Translations under genes and position numbers: made by a program
Part shown: positions 54,835 to 63,289 of the stretch, piece after piece
Numbering within the stretch: position 1 is the stretch's first letter
How the letters are laid out: each line of letters begins with the position of its first letter
The notes under the pieces: generated by a model
The model's database searches: none
What the model was told of the DNA's origin: nothing
The model's input: the letters and a program-made list of their open reading frames with translations, nothing else
Source of the DNA: Martinezella tropici
GTDB taxonomy: Bacteria > Pseudomonadota > Alphaproteobacteria > Rhizobiales > Rhizobiaceae
Length of the DNA: 64,000 bases
NCBI RefSeq assembly: GCF_003287875.1
Contig: NZ_QMKK01000054.1
Span: 682,001-746,000 of the forward strand
Direction: 5' to 3'

Positions 54835-56331
54835 ATGGACAACGGAAAGCTGCTCGAATTTTCCGATATCACCAAGGAATTTGGCGGAACGCGCGCGCTG
54901 TCGAACGTATCTCTCGACCTGCAGCGGGGCGAAATTCTCGCGCTTCTCGGAGAGAATGGCGCGGGCAAATCGACGCTCATCAAGACATTGGCTGGCATCT
55001 ACAAGCCGGATGGCGGGCAGATCCTGTTTCGCGGCAGGCCCTATCATCATCGCCCGCCTCAACCCAACCAGCGCCAGCCGGTCGCCTTCATCCACCAGGA
55101 TCTCGGACTGATCGAATGGATGACGGTGGGCGAAAATGTCGGTCTCGCCCAGGGCTATTCTCTGCGCGGCCGCTTGATCGACTGGCGGGCGACCGAGCGG
55201 CGCACCGCGGAAGCGCTAAAACTCGTCGGCTGCGATTTCGATCCGTCGACCCGCGTCCAGGAGCTGACGCGCACCGAGAAGTCGCTTGTGGCAATCGCCC
55301 GCGCACTCGCTGTCGAAGCCGACGTGCTGGTGCTTGACGAACCCACGGCCAGCCTGCCCGCCGATGAGGTCGAGAAGCTCTTTGCCGCCATCCGCCCGCT
55401 GAAAGAGCGCGGCGTGGCGATGATCTATGTCTCGCATCGTCTCGACGAGATCTTCCGTATTGCCGACCGGGTTGCCGTGCTGCGCGATGGTCAGCTGGTG
55501 GGCCAGAAGCCAGTCTCCGAGACGACGCCGGATGAGCTCATCCGCATGATCGTCGGGCGCAAGGCGGACCAGCTGTTCGTCAAGGCAGAAAGAAGCGCCG
55601 GCCCCGCGATCGTTTCCGTAAAAGAGCTCACCTGCCGCGGCGCAGGTCCTGTATCCTTCGATATCCGACAGGGCGAATTGCTCGGTCTCGTCGGCCTGCG
55701 CGGCGCCGGTCAGGAATTGATCGGACGCGCGCTGTTCGGTTGCGAACCATCGCAGGGCAGCGTTCGCTTGAATGGGACGGCACCCGATCTTTCCAGCACC
55801 GTCGCCGCGATGGCTTCGGGTATCGGGCTAATCGCCAGGGATCGGACGGAAGAGTCCGTCGCCATGTCGCTCAGCCTGCGCGAAAACACGTTCCTCAATC
55901 CGGGCGCTTCGGGGCGCAGTTTGTTTTCGTTCCTGTCCCCGCGCCGCGAAGCCGAAGCCGCCTATTCTCTCGGTAGCCGTGTCGGCCTCAGGCCTAACGA
56001 TCAGAGCCTTGCCATCGAAGCCCTATCCGGCGGCAATCAGCAGAAGGTGGTCGTAGGACGGTGGCTGGCCACCGGACGCAAATTGCTGATCGCCGAGGAT
56101 CCGACCGCAGGCGTCGACGTCGGCGCCAAGGCCGACATCTATCGGCTGATCGCCGAGGCCGTCGAGGCCGGCCTTGCCGTTCTTGTCGTCTCCACCGATT
56201 TCGAGGAAATCGCTCATATCTGCCATCGTGCCCTGGTGTTTTCGCGCGGGAGGATCGTGCGCGAACTCAGCGGTGCCGACCTTACAACGCCGGCGGTCAT
56301 CGCCGCCGCATCTGCATCCGAAGTGGCCTGA
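54835..56331 (+). CDS. Ribose-type ABC importer ATPase (two-domain)
   Basis: A 498-residue ATPase with two nucleotide-binding domains. The first (residues about 8-240) has LLGENGAGKSTLIK and VLVLDEPTASL. The second (about 265-490) has the usual degenerate Walker A (VGLRGAGQELIG), the signature ALSGGNQQKV and LLIAEDPTAGVD. This is the full-size RbsA/XylG form. It is the first gene of a three-gene plus-strand operon behind a LacI operator. Confidence 0.93.
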   Translation: MDNGKLLEFSDITKEFGGTRALSNVSLDLQRGEILALLGENGAGKSTLIKTLAGIYKPDGGQILFRGRPYHHRPPQPNQRQPVAFIHQDLGLIEWMTVGENVGLAQGYSLRGRLIDWRATERRTAEALKLVGCDFDPSTRVQELTRTEKSLVAIARALAVEADVLVLDEPTASLPADEVEKLFAAIRPLKERGVAMIYVSHRLDEIFRIADRVAVLRDGQLVGQKPVSETTPDELIRMIVGRKADQLFVKAERSAGPAIVSVKELTCRGAGPVSFDIRQGELLGLVGLRGAGQELIGRALFGCEPSQGSVRLNGTAPDLSSTVAAMASGIGLIARDRTEESVAMSLSLRENTFLNPGASGRSLFSFLSPRREAEAAYSLGSRVGLRPNDQSLAIEALSGGNQQKVVVGRWLATGRKLLIAEDPTAGVDVGAKADIYRLIAEAVEAGLAVLVVSTDFEEIAHICHRALVFSRGRIVRELSGADLTTPAVIAAASASEVA

Positions 56332-56347
56332 ACCGGAGGAGAACACC

Positions 56348-57418
56348 ATGCAATCAGTCGAATCCAACGCGCTCGAGCCGACCCGCGCCGAGCTTTCGGC
56401 CATGAGCCTCGGCCAGAAGATCCAGCGCCTGCTGCCCGTCTATGGCCTCGTCATCCTGACAGTCTTCCTGATCCTGCTTTTCTCCATTCTGCTGCCGCAG
56501 ACATTCCCGACGATGCTCAACCTGCGTTCGATCATTTCGGACAAGACCATCATCGCCATCCTGTCGCTGGCGGCAATGATCCCGATGGCGGCGGGCCGCA
56601 TCGATCTGACCATCGGCTACGGCATCGTCCTCTGGCATGTGCTGGCGATCAGCCTTCAGACGATGTTCGGGCTGCCTTGGCCGGTTGCCGTCCTGATCGT
56701 CATCGCACTTGGCGCACTGACCGGCTTCCTGAATGGCCTGCTGGTAGAGATCGCCAAGATCGACAGCTTCATCGCAACGCTCGGCACCGGCACGGTCCTT
56801 TACGCCATCGCGCTCTGGCATACGGGCGGCCGGCAGGTCGTGGGCATGCTGCCGCAAGGGTTTTATGCGCTGAACGGCACCATGGTCTTTGGCCTGCCGA
56901 TCACCGGCATCTATGTCCTGGCGCTTGCCTTCGTCATGTGGATCGTCCTCGAATACCTGCCGATCGGCCGCTACATCTATGCGATCGGCGCCAACCCGAA
57001 GGCGGCCGCGCTCAACGGCATTCCCGTCCGCCGCTTCGTCATCGGCGCCTTCGTCACCTCGGGAACGCTTGCAGCCATCGCCGGTGTTCTGCTTGCCTCC
57101 AAGCTGCGCATCGGCCAAGCGAGCGTCGGGCTTGAATATCTGCTGCCTGCATTGGTCGGTGCATTCCTCGGATCGACCACCATCAAGCCCGGCCGCGTCA
57201 ACGTCTGGGGCACGATGATCGGCGTCATCATTCTGGCAGTCGGCATTGCCGGCATCCAGCAATTCGGTGGCTCCTTCTATGTCGAGCCCCTGTTCAACGG
57301 CGTCACCCTGCTCGTCGCGATCGGCATTGCCGGTTACGCCCAGCGCCGCCGCAGCCATGCAGGGCGCATGGCCCCGGCTCAGGCGCCGCAACTTTCCGCC
57401 AAGCCGGCGGAGAAATGA
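56348..57418 (+). CDS. Ribose-type ABC importer permease
   Basis: A 356-residue membrane permease of the RbsC/XylH family with about ten helices, for example VYGLVILTVFLILLFSILLP. A typical AIGANPKAAALNGIPVRRF loop precedes the last helices. The start is ATG 56348 behind GGAGGAGAACACC. The frame continues upstream only by overlapping the ATPase gene. Confidence 0.92.
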   Translation: MQSVESNALEPTRAELSAMSLGQKIQRLLPVYGLVILTVFLILLFSILLPQTFPTMLNLRSIISDKTIIAILSLAAMIPMAAGRIDLTIGYGIVLWHVLAISLQTMFGLPWPVAVLIVIALGALTGFLNGLLVEIAKIDSFIATLGTGTVLYAIALWHTGGRQVVGMLPQGFYALNGTMVFGLPITGIYVLALAFVMWIVLEYLPIGRYIYAIGANPKAAALNGIPVRRFVIGAFVTSGTLAAIAGVLLASKLRIGQASVGLEYLLPALVGAFLGSTTIKPGRVNVWGTMIGVIILAVGIAGIQQFGGSFYVEPLFNGVTLLVAIGIAGYAQRRRSHAGRMAPAQAPQLSAKPAEK

Positions 57419-57458
57419 AGATCATCTGAAGTTCGAATGTCCAAAGGGAGGAGAAGAC

Positions 57459-58553
57459 ATGAATCGTAGACAATTCCTGCAGGCCACGACAGCGATGCTG
57501 GTGCTATGCGCCGGCCAGGCCTATGCCGATCCGCTGGCGGATGCGAATGCCGTCGTCGACAAATACGCAACCCCGGTCACCAAATGGGACGGCCCCACGA
57601 CAGGTCCGAAGGCACAGGCCGGCAAGACGATCGTCGTGCTCGCGGGCGATCTCAAGAATGGCGGTATTCTCGGCGTCAGCAACGGTGTCGAGGAAGCGGC
57701 GAAGGCGATCGGCTGGGAAGTGAAGGTTCTGGATGGTGCGGGTTCCATCGGCGGGCGAACGGCCGCCTTCGGTCAGGCTATAGCGCTGCAGCCCGCCGGC
57801 ATCATCATCGATGGCTTCGATGCCGTCGAACAGGCCCCTGCGCTGGAACAGGCAAAAGCTGCCAAGATCCCTCTGGTCGCCTGGCATGCCGGCCCGACCA
57901 TCGGCCCCGACGACAAGAATGGCCTCTTTGCCAATGTCAGCACCGACGCCATGGAAGTCTCGAAGGCGGCCGCCGATTGGGCCTTCGTCGATGCCAAAGG
58001 CAAGCCGGGCGTCATCATCTTCACCGACTCCACCTATGCGATCGCCATCGCCAAGGCGGACAGGATGAAGCAGGAGATCGAGCGGCTTGGCGGCAAGGTG
58101 CTCGAATATGTCGATACGCCGATTGCCGAGACGTCGCAGCGCATGCCGCAGCTCACGACGTCCCTCCTTCAGAAATACGGTGACAGCTGGACGCATTCGC
58201 TTGCGATCAACGACCTTTATTTCGATTTCATGGGTCCTTCGCTTGCTTCCGCCGGCAAAAGCGGCACCGATGCGCCGATCAATGTCGCAGCCGGTGACGG
58301 CTCGCAATCGGCCTATGAGCGCATCCGCGCCGGTCAATTCCAGAAGGTCACGGTTGCCGAACCTCTTAATCTCCAGGGCTGGCAATTGGTCGATGAACTC
58401 AATCGTGCCTTCGCCGGCGAAAAATGGTCCGGCTATCTCTCGCCGCTGCATGTCGTGACGGCAGACAATATCCAGTCCGATGGTGGCCCGAAGAACACCT
58501 TCGATCCGGATAACGGCTACAAGGACCAATACAAGAAAATCTGGGGTAAGTGA
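57459..58553 (+). CDS. Ribose-type ABC importer substrate-binding protein
   Basis: A 364-residue periplasmic binding protein with a signal peptide (MNRRQFLQATTAMLVLCAGQ, then AYADP) and the Peripla_BP_4 fold (VLAGDLKNGGILGVSNGVEE and PAGIIIDGFDAVEQAP). The start is ATG 57459 after GGGAGGAGAAGAC. The cargo is probably a sugar acid such as idonate or gluconate because the same repressor operator precedes the idonate enzyme genes. This is inference. Confidence 0.92.
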   Translation: MNRRQFLQATTAMLVLCAGQAYADPLADANAVVDKYATPVTKWDGPTTGPKAQAGKTIVVLAGDLKNGGILGVSNGVEEAAKAIGWEVKVLDGAGSIGGRTAAFGQAIALQPAGIIIDGFDAVEQAPALEQAKAAKIPLVAWHAGPTIGPDDKNGLFANVSTDAMEVSKAAADWAFVDAKGKPGVIIFTDSTYAIAIAKADRMKQEIERLGGKVLEYVDTPIAETSQRMPQLTTSLLQKYGDSWTHSLAINDLYFDFMGPSLASAGKSGTDAPINVAAGDGSQSAYERIRAGQFQKVTVAEPLNLQGWQLVDELNRAFAGEKWSGYLSPLHVVTADNIQSDGGPKNTFDPDNGYKDQYKKIWGK

Positions 58554-58569
58554 TCCCGGCCAAAAGATG

Positions 58570-58593
58570 TGGCGCGGTCTACGGGCCGCGCCA
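58570..58593. terminator. Hairpin between convergent binding-protein and LacI genes
   Basis: Perfect eight-base GC stem (TGGCGCGG / CCGCGCCA) with an eight-base loop, 16 bases after the binding-protein stop and 24 before the LacI stop. There is no long T tract. Confidence 0.5.
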
Positions 58594-58617
58594 TGTCATT
58601 CAGAAAAAGGCTAATTT

Positions 58618-59628
58618 CTATCGGCTGCTGTCGCGCGCAATCAGTTCGGGTGAGATCCTGACATCAGCGCCTTGATTGCCATCAAGAATATCGAGGATCA
58701 ACGCTGCCGTCCGCTCGCCGATTTCACGCGCGAAGGCGTTGATCGTCGTCAATGTCGGCACACAGACTTCGCCGATTTCATAATTGCCGAAACCGCCGAT
58801 GGAAAAGCGCTCAGGCACCGGAATCCCGAGCCGCCGGCATTCGGTCAGCGCACCATAGGCGGCAAGATCCGAGACGCAGACGACCGCTTCCGTATCCGGA
58901 TAAAGCTCGATCAGCTTCGCCATGGCATTGGCGCCTTCCCGCATAGAGATCGGCGGCGATCCGGCTGCGATCAATCTCGTGGCGTCGAGCCCATGCGCCT
59001 GCATCGCCGCAATGAAACCGAGCCTGCGTTCGCTGCCGCGCGAATCCCGCTGGACATCACCACCGATGAAGGCGATGCGGCGACAGCCGAGCGCGACGAA
59101 ATGATCGACCATATCGCGCATGACGGCCCTATTGGAAAAGCCGACATAGTGGCCGATCGGATCGGTCGGGACATCCCAGGTCTCTATCACGGGGATCGCA
59201 ATAGTCTGCAGAAGTTTACGCGCTCGTTGCGTATGCGTACCGCCGGTCACGACGATCGCCTGCGGCTTGCGGCGCAGCAGCTGCTCGATCAGCCGCTCCT
59301 CCTCTTCGACATCGTAGTTCGTATAACCAAGCAGGATCTGCATGTCGCGCTTGGACAAGGTGTCCGAGAGGCCGCCGACCGTATCTGCGAAGTTGGCATT
59401 GTTGATGGAAGGAATGGTAACGGCGACGAAGCCGGACTTTTGCGAACGCAGGTTGGACGCTGTGCTGTCGAAGACATAGCCCAGCTCCTCCGCCGTTTTC
59501 AGGATCGCCTCGCGCGTCTCCGGACTGACCAGGCTATCGGCCTTGAAGGCACGCGACACCGTCATGGGAGAAACTCCCATGACGCGGGCTATGTCTGCCA
59601 TGGTCGGCGTTTTGCGATCGTTACTCAT
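58618..59628 (-). CDS. LacI-family repressor of the idonate/gluconate regulon
   Basis: A 336-residue regulator with the LacI DNA-binding helices (TMADIARVMGVSPMTVSRAF, residues about 9-28) and a periplasmic-binding-like effector domain (about 60-330, with LGYVFDSTASNLRSQKSGFVAVTIP). A copy of its probable operator sits ten bases before the start (59638-59653), so it should repress itself. E. coli GntR and IdnR are relatives and respond to gluconate and idonate. The ATG at 59628 is preferred to TTG 59631. Confidence 0.92.
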   Translation of the reverse strand: MSNDRKTPTMADIARVMGVSPMTVSRAFKADSLVSPETREAILKTAEELGYVFDSTASNLRSQKSGFVAVTIPSINNANFADTVGGLSDTLSKRDMQILLGYTNYDVEEEERLIEQLLRRKPQAIVVTGGTHTQRARKLLQTIAIPVIETWDVPTDPIGHYVGFSNRAVMRDMVDHFVALGCRRIAFIGGDVQRDSRGSERRLGFIAAMQAHGLDATRLIAAGSPPISMREGANAMAKLIELYPDTEAVVCVSDLAAYGALTECRRLGIPVPERFSIGGFGNYEIGEVCVPTLTTINAFAREIGERTAALILDILDGNQGADVRISPELIARDSSR

Positions 59629-59637
59629 CAATGGCCT

Positions 59638-59653
59638 ATGTTATCGTTACCAT
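59638..59653. promoter_or_regulatory. LacI-family operator copy before the LacI gene (two mismatches)
   Basis: ATGTTATCGTTACCAT, differing from the perfect palindrome at two positions. Its place right at the LacI start suggests weaker autoregulation. Confidence 0.7.
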
Positions 59654-59762
59654 CAGAGTAATATGCCTCTTCCCAGAATAGCAAGAGGCGCTTTCAGCTA
59701 CCCCGCCATGCGCACACGTCACCACCGGTGCCGCGCATCGGAAAGCGTCCTGTGATGAGAGT

Positions 59763-60095
59763 CTAAAGCTCGAACTCATGGGCGAGCGTCACATGATGAT
59801 GAATGCGCCCTTCGAAAAAGCGCGAGAGAACCGCTTCCGTCGCCGCACGTGCCTCGGTGCGTACCGGGCTTGCAAGAGCTTTCTCCACGGCAGCCATATC
59901 CGGATAGTTCACGGCCAAGATCATCGGGAATTCCGGAGCGCCTTCATCGCGTGCCTCGGCAAAGGTAACCCGCACATCGAGAGCGCCGGGAAACTGTTTC
60001 CACTTCGGCAGGATGGTTTCCATGACGGCCGTTCGAAACGCCTCCGCCTCCCCTTCCCTGATCTTGCCTTCGAATAATGCGTATCGGGTAATCAT
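59763..60095 (-). CDS. Dabb (stress-responsive A/B barrel-type) domain protein
   Basis: A 110-residue protein of the ferredoxin-fold Dabb type (ALFEGKIREGEAEAFRTAV and a C-terminal IHHHVTLAHEF). Such proteins act as small dimers, some as isomerases or cyclases, and often lie in sugar-acid operons. The start overlaps the dehydrogenase stop by four bases. The exact role is unknown. Confidence 0.75.
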   Translation of the reverse strand: MITRYALFEGKIREGEAEAFRTAVMETILPKWKQFPGALDVRVTFAEARDEGAPEFPMILAVNYPDMAAVEKALASPVRTEARAATEAVLSRFFEGRIHHHVTLAHEFEL

Positions 60096-60979
60096 CCGGC
60101 GATCTCCTTGTTCGGCCCCTTGAAGAATTCCATCAGTGCCGCCTGATCCTCACCGCCAAGCCCGGAAGCCGTCAGCATGCGGTGTATCTCGGCACACACC
60201 GCCGTCAGTGGCATGGCGGTATTGGTCCTGCGCGCGAGATCCTGAGCACCGTTCAGATCCTTGACCATATTGTCGATGCGGCCGGTGCGGCGATAATCCT
60301 TGCTGACGTAGCGCGGCATATATTCCTGAAGGATGGCGCTGTCGGCCCTGCCACCCTTCAGCGCCTGCGGGATTTTCGCGGCATCGACGCCGGCATCGAG
60401 CGCCAGTTGCGTCGCTTCGGCGACCGCAAGGAAATTCAACGCACAAAGAACCTGATTGATGAGCTTCGTCGTCTGGCCCGCACCGACGGGACCCATATGC
60501 GTGTAGTTCGAGGCCACATGGCGCAGGACTTGATGCGCATCCGCGACATCCCGCTCGCTGCCTCCGGCCATCAGCGTCAATTGTCCGATCAGGGCCTTCG
60601 GCGCTCCACCGGACAGCGGGCTGTCCACCCATCGCAATCCCTTTTCCGCAGCCTCTGCAGCAAGAGCCTTTGTTGCATCGGGATCGATCGACGACATATC
60701 GATGATCAGCGTGCCTGCTCTTGCACCTGCGGCAACGCCTTCGGGCCCGAATACCGCGGCATGGATGATCTTCGGCGAATTGAGGCTGAGGACGACGAAA
60801 TCGGAAACGGCTGCCGCCGCGGCTGCGCTGGTGGCTGCCGTGGCGCCTTTTGCGGTCAGAGCCGCGACCTTATCCTTGTCGAGATCGAAAACCGTCAGCC
60901 GATTGCCGGTTTCCGCCAGGCGGGCGCCGATCGCGCCGCCCATTGCACCGGCGCCGATCAGCGCCACCTTGCTGCTCAT
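60092..60979 (-). CDS. Beta-hydroxyacid dehydrogenase (3-hydroxyisobutyrate dehydrogenase-like)
   Basis: A 295-residue NAD(P)-dependent dehydrogenase. The nucleotide site is VALIGAGAMGGAIG (residues 4-17), the substrate loop SPLSGGAPKA and the catalytic lysine in GAGQTTKLINQ (about residue 170). It oxidises a 3-hydroxy acid such as tartronate or hydroxyisobutyrate. The start is ATG 60979 after GGAGGATCAATC. It overlaps the gluconate kinase gene by four bases on one side and the Dabb gene on the other, so all are one operon. Confidence 0.87.
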   Translation of the reverse strand: MSSKVALIGAGAMGGAIGARLAETGNRLTVFDLDKDKVAALTAKGATAATSAAAAAAVSDFVVLSLNSPKIIHAAVFGPEGVAAGARAGTLIIDMSSIDPDATKALAAEAAEKGLRWVDSPLSGGAPKALIGQLTLMAGGSERDVADAHQVLRHVASNYTHMGPVGAGQTTKLINQVLCALNFLAVAEATQLALDAGVDAAKIPQALKGGRADSAILQEYMPRYVSKDYRRTGRIDNMVKDLNGAQDLARRTNTAMPLTAVCAEIHRMLTASGLGGEDQAALMEFFKGPNKEIAG

Positions 60980-61518
60980 GATTGATCCTCCTCCAATGCA
61001 ATTAAGATGGCCGCCACGACTTGATCCAGCGGCTGATCGATATCGACCGTGATCGCCTGCTCGTCGGCGCCCGGCGGCTCGAGCGCGGCAAATTGACTGT
61101 CGAGCAAGGCCGACGGCATGAAGTGATCCTGCCTTGCCTGCATGCGTTTCAGGATGGTTTCCCTCGTTCCGGCGAGATGAATGAAGGAAACCGGCGCGGC
61201 GACGACCTCGCGGATCCGATCGCGATAAATGCGCTTCAGCGCCGAACATCCGATCAATGCCGTATCCTGCGTCAAAGCCAGGTATTGACCGACCTTGTCG
61301 AGCCAAGGCCAACGATCGGCGTCGGTCAACGGAATGCCGGCGCTCATCTTGGCGACATTGGCCGATGGATGAAGATCATCGCCATCGACATAGATGCCTC
61401 CAAGGCGTGCCGCCAGCGCCGAGCCGACCGACGACTTGCCGCAGCCGCTGACGCCCATGATGACGAAGCGGCGCGGCAAAGCGCCATCAGAGCGAAGCTG
61501 TGATGCCGCCGTCGACAT
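60976..61518 (-). CDS. gntK: Gluconate kinase
   Basis: A 180-residue P-loop kinase close to the E. coli GntK length of 175. The P-loop is MGVSGCGKSSVG, DGDDLHPSANVAKMSAGIPLTDADRWPWL binds gluconate, and CSALKRIYRDRIR and FMPSALLDSQFAALEPP are family-typical. It makes 6-phosphogluconate. The start is uncertain. ATG 61518 overlaps the gluconate 5-dehydrogenase stop by 32 bases. TTG 61479 is the alternative. Confidence 0.92.
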   Translation of the reverse strand: MSTAASQLRSDGALPRRFVIMGVSGCGKSSVGSALAARLGGIYVDGDDLHPSANVAKMSAGIPLTDADRWPWLDKVGQYLALTQDTALIGCSALKRIYRDRIREVVAAPVSFIHLAGTRETILKRMQARQDHFMPSALLDSQFAALEPPGADEQAITVDIDQPLDQVVAAILIALEEDQS

Positions 61519-62245
61519 AAAGCACATGACCATTGACGAAGGAGGACGCATCGGAAGCAAGGAAGATACAGGCGCCGACCAATTCTTCGACGCGGCCCCA
61601 GCGGCCGGCAGGCGTGCGCTTTTCAAGCCATGCCGAGAAATCGGCGTCGGCAACGAGAGCTGCGTTCAACGGCGTGTCGAAATAGCCGGGCGCGATGGCG
61701 TTGCATTGCAGCCCGTACTTCGCCCAATCCGTCGCCATGCCCTTCGTCAGATTGCCGACGGCGCCCTTGGTTGCGGTGTACGGCGCAATCGAGGGCCGCG
61801 CCAGCGCCGTCTGCACGCTCGCGATGTTGATGATCTTTCCGGCGCCGCGCTTGATCATATGACGGGCGACCGCCTGGCCGACATTGAAGACGCTGGAGAT
61901 GTTCGTCCGCAAAAGCCGCTCGAAAGCGTCAGCGGGAAAATCCTCGAGCGGCGTGCGAAACTGCATGCCGGCATTGTTGACGAGGATATCGATCGCGCCC
62001 GTCTCCGCTTCGAAGGCATTGATAGCCTGCCGCGCGGCCTCATGATCGGTGGCATCGAATGCCAGCTGATACACCTTGCCCTCGAAGTTTTCGGCCGCCT
62101 TGGCGAGCTTCTCCTTGTCGCGGCCGTTGAGAACCGGTTCGGCGCCTGCTGCCGCCAATCCTTTCGCCAGCGCAAGCCCGATGCCTTGGGAAGAGCCCGT
62201 GACCAGGGCACGCCGCCCTTTCAGATCGAAGAGGCCAAGAGACAT
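61487..62245 (-). CDS. idnO: Gluconate 5-dehydrogenase (short-chain dehydrogenase)
   Basis: A 252-residue short-chain dehydrogenase. The coenzyme site is VTGSSQGIGLALAKG, NNAG is present (about residue 89), the catalytic Ser is in INIASVQTA and YTATKGAV holds the Tyr-x-x-x-Lys pair. The closest family pattern is IdnO, which reduces 5-ketogluconate to gluconate. It heads the minus-strand enzyme operon. An operator lies 46 bases upstream, shared with the divergent hydroxyacid dehydrogenase gene. Confidence 0.9.
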   Translation of the reverse strand: MSLGLFDLKGRRALVTGSSQGIGLALAKGLAAAGAEPVLNGRDKEKLAKAAENFEGKVYQLAFDATDHEAARQAINAFEAETGAIDILVNNAGMQFRTPLEDFPADAFERLLRTNISSVFNVGQAVARHMIKRGAGKIINIASVQTALARPSIAPYTATKGAVGNLTKGMATDWAKYGLQCNAIAPGYFDTPLNAALVADADFSAWLEKRTPAGRWGRVEELVGACIFLASDASSFVNGHVLYVDGGITASL

Positions 62246-62290
62246 CGTTTCCTCCGTTTTTTATCTCGACAATGATTGCCTTCCCCGTTT

Positions 62291-62306
62291 ATGTTATCGA
62301 TAACAT
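62291..62306. promoter_or_regulatory. LacI-family operator in the divergent idnO / hydroxyacid dehydrogenase promoter
   Basis: A perfect 16-base palindrome identical to 54785-54800. It lies between the divergent enzyme genes, so one bound repressor could control both directions. Confidence 0.85.
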
Positions 62307-62331
62307 TCGATGTCAAGGGAGGACATGAAAG

Positions 62332-63279
62332 ATGGACAAGCCGTCAATTCTGCAGATTGGCCCCTATCCGCAATGGGATCAAGAACCGCTCGATGCGGCA
62401 TTTCAGGTTCATCGCTATTTCGAGGCCGGCGACAAGGCGAAACTGCTTGCCGACGTCGGACCATCGATCAGGGGCATTGCCACACGCGGGGAACTCGGCG
62501 CCAACCGGGCGATGATCGAAGCCTGTCCGAATCTTGAGGTCATTTCGGTCTATGGCGTGGGCTTCGATGCCGTCGACCTGCAGGCCTGCCGCGAGCGCGG
62601 CATTCGCGTCACCAACACACCCGACGTCCTGACCAATGATGTCGCGGATCTGGGGATTGCCATGATGCTCTGCCTGTCGCGCGGCATGATTGGTGCCGAA
62701 ACCTGGGTGCGCGATGGCAGCTGGGCACAAAAGGGGCTCTACCCCCTCAAGCGGCGCGTCTGGGGTAGGCGTGCTGGTGTGCTCGGCCTCGGCCGCATCG
62801 GCTTCGAAGTCGCCAAGCGCCTGAAGGGTTTCGACATGCAGATCGCCTATTCCGACGTCGAGGCCAAACCTTATGCATCCGACATGACCTTCGTGGCCGA
62901 TCCGGTCGAGCTCGCGAAGCAATCGGATTTTCTGTTCGTCACGCTCGCCGCCTCGGCAGCGACCCGGCACATCGTCGGCCGTGAGGTGATCGAGGCGCTC
63001 GGCCCGGAAGGCATGTTGATCAACATTTCCCGAGCCTCCAATATAGACGAAGAAGCGCTGCTCGACGCGTTAGAGGCCGGCAAGCTCGGATCGGCCGCGC
63101 TCGACGTCTTCGAAGGCGAGCCGAAGCTCAATCCGCGTTTCCTGGCGCTGAACAACGTGCTGCTGCAGCCCCACCATGCCTCCGGCACCGTGGAGACGCG
63201 CAAGGCGATGGGGCAGCTGCTGCGTGACAATCTGGCAGCCCACTTCGCCGGCCAGGCTCTGCCGACACCCGTTCTTTGA
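62332..63279 (+). CDS. D-isomer-specific 2-hydroxyacid dehydrogenase
   Basis: A 315-residue NAD(P) dehydrogenase. The coenzyme motif is GLGRIGFEVAKRL (about residues 150-160). The catalytic Arg is in NISRASNIDEEAL and the histidine in LQPHHASGTVETR. The family includes 2-ketogluconate and hydroxypyruvate/glyoxylate reductases. Beside idonate genes the best guess is reduction of 2-ketogluconate to gluconate. GGGAGGACATGAAAG precedes the ATG. It is followed ten bases later by idnD. Confidence 0.9.
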   Translation: MDKPSILQIGPYPQWDQEPLDAAFQVHRYFEAGDKAKLLADVGPSIRGIATRGELGANRAMIEACPNLEVISVYGVGFDAVDLQACRERGIRVTNTPDVLTNDVADLGIAMMLCLSRGMIGAETWVRDGSWAQKGLYPLKRRVWGRRAGVLGLGRIGFEVAKRLKGFDMQIAYSDVEAKPYASDMTFVADPVELAKQSDFLFVTLAASAATRHIVGREVIEALGPEGMLINISRASNIDEEALLDALEAGKLGSAALDVFEGEPKLNPRFLALNNVLLQPHHASGTVETRKAMGQLLRDNLAAHFAGQALPTPVL

Positions 63280-63289
63280 GGAGGAAAAG